From NCBI RefSeq assembly GCF_900102165.1, contig NZ_FNBD01000010.1, positions 1 to 64,000 on the forward strand: DNA of 64,000 nucleotides, written 5' to 3'. Made by a program: the position numbers and the translations under genes. Shown here in pieces: positions 61,839-64,000 of this stretch; the stretch's first letter is position 1; each line of letters starts with the position of its first letter. The stretch is from Cellulophaga baltica. Its GTDB lineage: Bacteria > Bacteroidota > Bacteroidia > Flavobacteriales > Flavobacteriaceae. Under the pieces are notes generated by a model, which did not search any database, was not told the origin of the DNA, and was given only the letters and a program-made list of their open reading frames with translations.

Positions 61839-63257
61839 ATGAAAAAAACAATACTCTTTTTAGCTTTAGCTTGTTGTGGTATCTTAAGCACTTCAGCACA
61901 ACAGATGACACTCCGAAAAGGGGTTGTTTTAGATTCTTTACAAGTCAATGATACCATATCGGAAAGCTTTGCATTATATCTGCCGAAGAAATTTGAACTA
62001 GATTCTCGTTGGCCAGTTCTTTTTCTTTTTAATATGGAGGGTAAAGGGAAGCATGTAATGCAACCTTTTCTACAAGCGGCTGAGCATCAAAATTATATTC
62101 TCGCAGCGTCTAACAGCGTTAATGATACCCTTTCTCTTACTCAAAATGTATTGATAGCTAGTAGAATGATTAATCAGGTATTGAATAGTCTGCCTGTAGA
62201 TTCTAGAAGAATTTATACAGGCGGTATGGATACTGGAGGAACTTTCGCTTCTGTAATGCCTGTAGTGAGTAAGAATATTAAAGGAATTATTTCTGTTGGA
62301 GGAGGTATTGCGAATGTTGATGTTTTGGCTCCTGATAGTCCATTTCAATTTATTGGAATTGCAGACATCAATGAGTATAGTAGTATTGAGATGGAAGCAT
62401 CTGAATCGCTTTTAAATAATCTTAGATTCTCCAATCAGTTATTTAAGTATGAAAAAAACACCAAGCCTTTGCCAATGTATCTTATAGATTTTGGCTTGCA
62501 AATTTTTGTCTTGAACGCTATGGCGAAAGGAGAAGTAGTAAAAGATATGGAGTATGTAAATTCTGCTTACCGCCAAAATTTACGGGTAATTGATGCCTTA
62601 ATAAAAGAAAAGAAGTTGCTGCATGCCTATGATTTTGCAAATGAGATAATGGAAGTTTTTAGAGTACATCTAGATGTGTCGGAAATAAAGGCTTCTCAAA
62701 AGCTACTAAGAAAAGACAAGGAATATAAGGCAATGAAGCGTTTGGCGTCTAATTATAAGTTTAAAGAGGAGCTATTGCAAGAAGATTATGATTATGCAAT
62801 TTATGAAGATGTGGCTACGTATAACTTTAATAATTTAGGATGGTGGGCATATCAAATGCAGGAAATTAAAAAATTCCAAGCAAGTACTATTCGTTTTGAA
62901 CATCAGATGGGAAATAGGTTAAAGGATTTTGTAGATCATCTGGTAAATAAAAATATCAGGCAATTAAAAGAGGAAGAAACCTTAGATGAAGAAGGCTTGA
63001 GTTTTCTCTATATGTTGAACACGATTACAGAGCCTACAGATCATGAAGCCTATATAGAGGTTATTTCATTAAGTTCCAAGATAGAAGATTATGATACCGC
63101 ATTATTTTATTTAGAGGAATTGCTAAAAACAGGATTTAAAGACAAACAACAACTATATGATATTCCTGATACGGCACTTTTAAGAATTTCACCAGAGTAT
63201 AATGCTTTGATGTTGAAGTACCTTAAGGAAGCTAGGTATGATATTAAGGAACAATAA
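61839..63257 (+). CDS. Secreted hydrolase-fold protein without the Ser nucleophile
   Basis: A 472-residue protein starting at ATG 61839 with a signal peptide (ILFLALACCGILSTSAQQ). The N-terminal half has the alpha/beta hydrolase pattern of poly(hydroxyalkanoate)-esterase-like proteins (WPVLFLFNMEGKGKHVMQPF), but the elbow reads TGGMDTGGTFAS where GxSxG is expected, so Ser is replaced by Asp. The C-terminal half is helical, with TPR-like parts. It may be a binding protein or a hydrolase with an Asp nucleophile. It overlaps the convergent DJ-1/PfpI gene by 14 bases. Confidence 0.7.
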   Translation: MKKTILFLALACCGILSTSAQQMTLRKGVVLDSLQVNDTISESFALYLPKKFELDSRWPVLFLFNMEGKGKHVMQPFLQAAEHQNYILAASNSVNDTLSLTQNVLIASRMINQVLNSLPVDSRRIYTGGMDTGGTFASVMPVVSKNIKGIISVGGGIANVDVLAPDSPFQFIGIADINEYSSIEMEASESLLNNLRFSNQLFKYEKNTKPLPMYLIDFGLQIFVLNAMAKGEVVKDMEYVNSAYRQNLRVIDALIKEKKLLHAYDFANEIMEVFRVHLDVSEIKASQKLLRKDKEYKAMKRLASNYKFKEELLQEDYDYAIYEDVATYNFNNLGWWAYQMQEIKKFQASTIRFEHQMGNRLKDFVDHLVNKNIRQLKEEETLDEEGLSFLYMLNTITEPTDHEAYIEVISLSSKIEDYDTALFYLEELLKTGFKDKQQLYDIPDTALLRISPEYNALMLKYLKEARYDIKEQ

Positions 63258-63969
63258 AATGAGGCACTTTGTTAACGTCCCAATCAATTACTAATCCTTG
63301 GGCTAATGACTGTGTGACCTCTTTACCGTATAGAAGTTCGCATAGGTAAAGAGCTGCTTCAAAACTTTTCGCACCACCTGCCGAAGTAATGTACTTTCCG
63401 TCATGTACAAATAAAGAATTCTTCTTTACATTTAAATGCGGAAACCTTTCTTGGTATTTATCTAAATCACCCGGAAAAGTGGTAGAGGCTACAGTGTCTA
63501 GTAGGCCCGTTTTTGCAAGCACAAAAGCGCCGTCACAGTGGCTCGTCATATAAAGAGCATTTTCATCTACTTTCTTTACAAAACTTAACATTACTACATT
63601 GTCTAGATCGGTATCTAAATGATGTTCTGCGCTCGGAATTACTAGAATATCAATATTTGGTAGATTCTTTTTAGTGTAATCAAAATCAGGAAGTATTCGT
63701 ACACCTTCAAAAGTGGTAATGGGTTTTAATGTATTAGCTACGGTGAAAACGTTCATAGCTTTAATATTTTTCCGAAATTGAGTGTGTTGAAAGATATCGT
63801 AGGGCGCTGTAAATTCGGTATTGTACGTGCCATCCATTATTAGGAAAGCTACATTATAGCGATCCGGATTTATTTTTTCTAAAGCTTTTTTATTGTTATA
63901 AGAATAATCAGTTTCGCCACACGAAACGAATAGTACCATTGAAAGGAGTAATGTTATAGCAGCTTTCAT
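63244..63969 (-). CDS. DJ-1/PfpI-family lipoprotein
   Basis: A 241-residue protein. The signal ends LFVSCGE with Cys17 as the lipobox Cys. The DJ-1/PfpI fold is seen in YNVAFLIMDGTYNTEFTAPYD, IDILVIPSAEHH and TSHCDGAFVLAKTGLLD near residue 143, where Cys is the family's nucleophile. The final EAALYLCELLYGKEVTQ matches GATase1-like transcription regulators, but no AraC domain follows. It is an envelope protein of unknown reaction. Confidence 0.85.
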   Translation of the reverse strand: MKAAITLLLSMVLFVSCGETDYSYNNKKALEKINPDRYNVAFLIMDGTYNTEFTAPYDIFQHTQFRKNIKAMNVFTVANTLKPITTFEGVRILPDFDYTKKNLPNIDILVIPSAEHHLDTDLDNVVMLSFVKKVDENALYMTSHCDGAFVLAKTGLLDTVASTTFPGDLDKYQERFPHLNVKKNSLFVHDGKYITSAGGAKSFEAALYLCELLYGKEVTQSLAQGLVIDWDVNKVPHFIVP

Positions 63970-64000
63970 AGATGTTTTATTTTAAGCCGAATTTACAAAC

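Overview
The window comes from the chromosome of a marine-type member of the Flavobacteriaceae (Bacteroidota). The evidence is the low G+C content, Bacteroidota -7 promoter boxes (TAnnTTTG), the fused isobutyryl-CoA mutase IcmF, a glutamine synthetase II/III pair, the GG-leader RiPP precursors and the grasp-with-spasm genes. No database was searched; family names rest on recognised motifs.

Region 1 (1 to about 16487) is accessory DNA. A partial IS3 element cuts an RteC-like gene at the left edge. Two peptide natural-product (RiPP) pathways then sit back to back. On the minus strand are a split lanthipeptide-type dehydratase (glutamylation and elimination halves in separate genes), a TPR-membrane-AraC regulator, a small GGG-leader precursor and a secreted subtilase; no LanC cyclase is visible. 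On the plus strand is a grasp-with-spasm graspetide-type cluster: two related GG-leader precursors, a DUF6624-like secreted protein, an ATP-grasp ligase, a tiny overlapping ORF, a SPASM protein, a C39-peptidase ABC exporter and a HlyD adaptor. The exporter could serve both pathways. The region ends with a tyrosine integrase gene killed by one in-frame TGA.

Region 2 (16488 to 41499) is a roughly 25 kb integrative mobilizable element inserted in the 3' half of a tRNA-Arg(ACG) gene. A perfect 48-bp direct repeat marks both ends. The backbone is integrase, HTH protein, primase/helicase, Toprim protein, a hairpin that may be oriT, MobC, relaxase and ParA; no conjugation pore genes are present. The cargo is anti-phage defence: a type I restriction-modification system (hsdM, hsdS, hsdR) interrupted by a TIR / SLOG-like / ThsB-like gene triad and by an AbiE-type toxin-antitoxin pair, followed by a 1272-residue LRR-Roc-COR-TIR protein. 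That gene lies between the hsdR 3' end and a decayed second copy of the same 3' end. Repeats near both ends (a ~98-bp tandem array with an inverted copy near attR, and a 24-bp direct pair) may be recombination or replication sites.

Region 3 (41450 to 64000) is housekeeping chromosome: tRNA-Arg, apt, a cation exchanger, divergent glutamine synthetases II and III, purM, a Rieske / thioredoxin / ApbE / DUF4266 / DUF3570 operon, prfA-pyrF, an alpha/beta hydrolase, a DUF4197 lipoprotein, purU, icmF, an Lrp/AsnC regulator, a hydrolase-fold secreted protein and a DJ-1/PfpI lipoprotein. Several small genes lie in the gaps. The best candidates for something undescribed are the TIR/SLOG/ThsB-like triad and the paired RiPP pathways.
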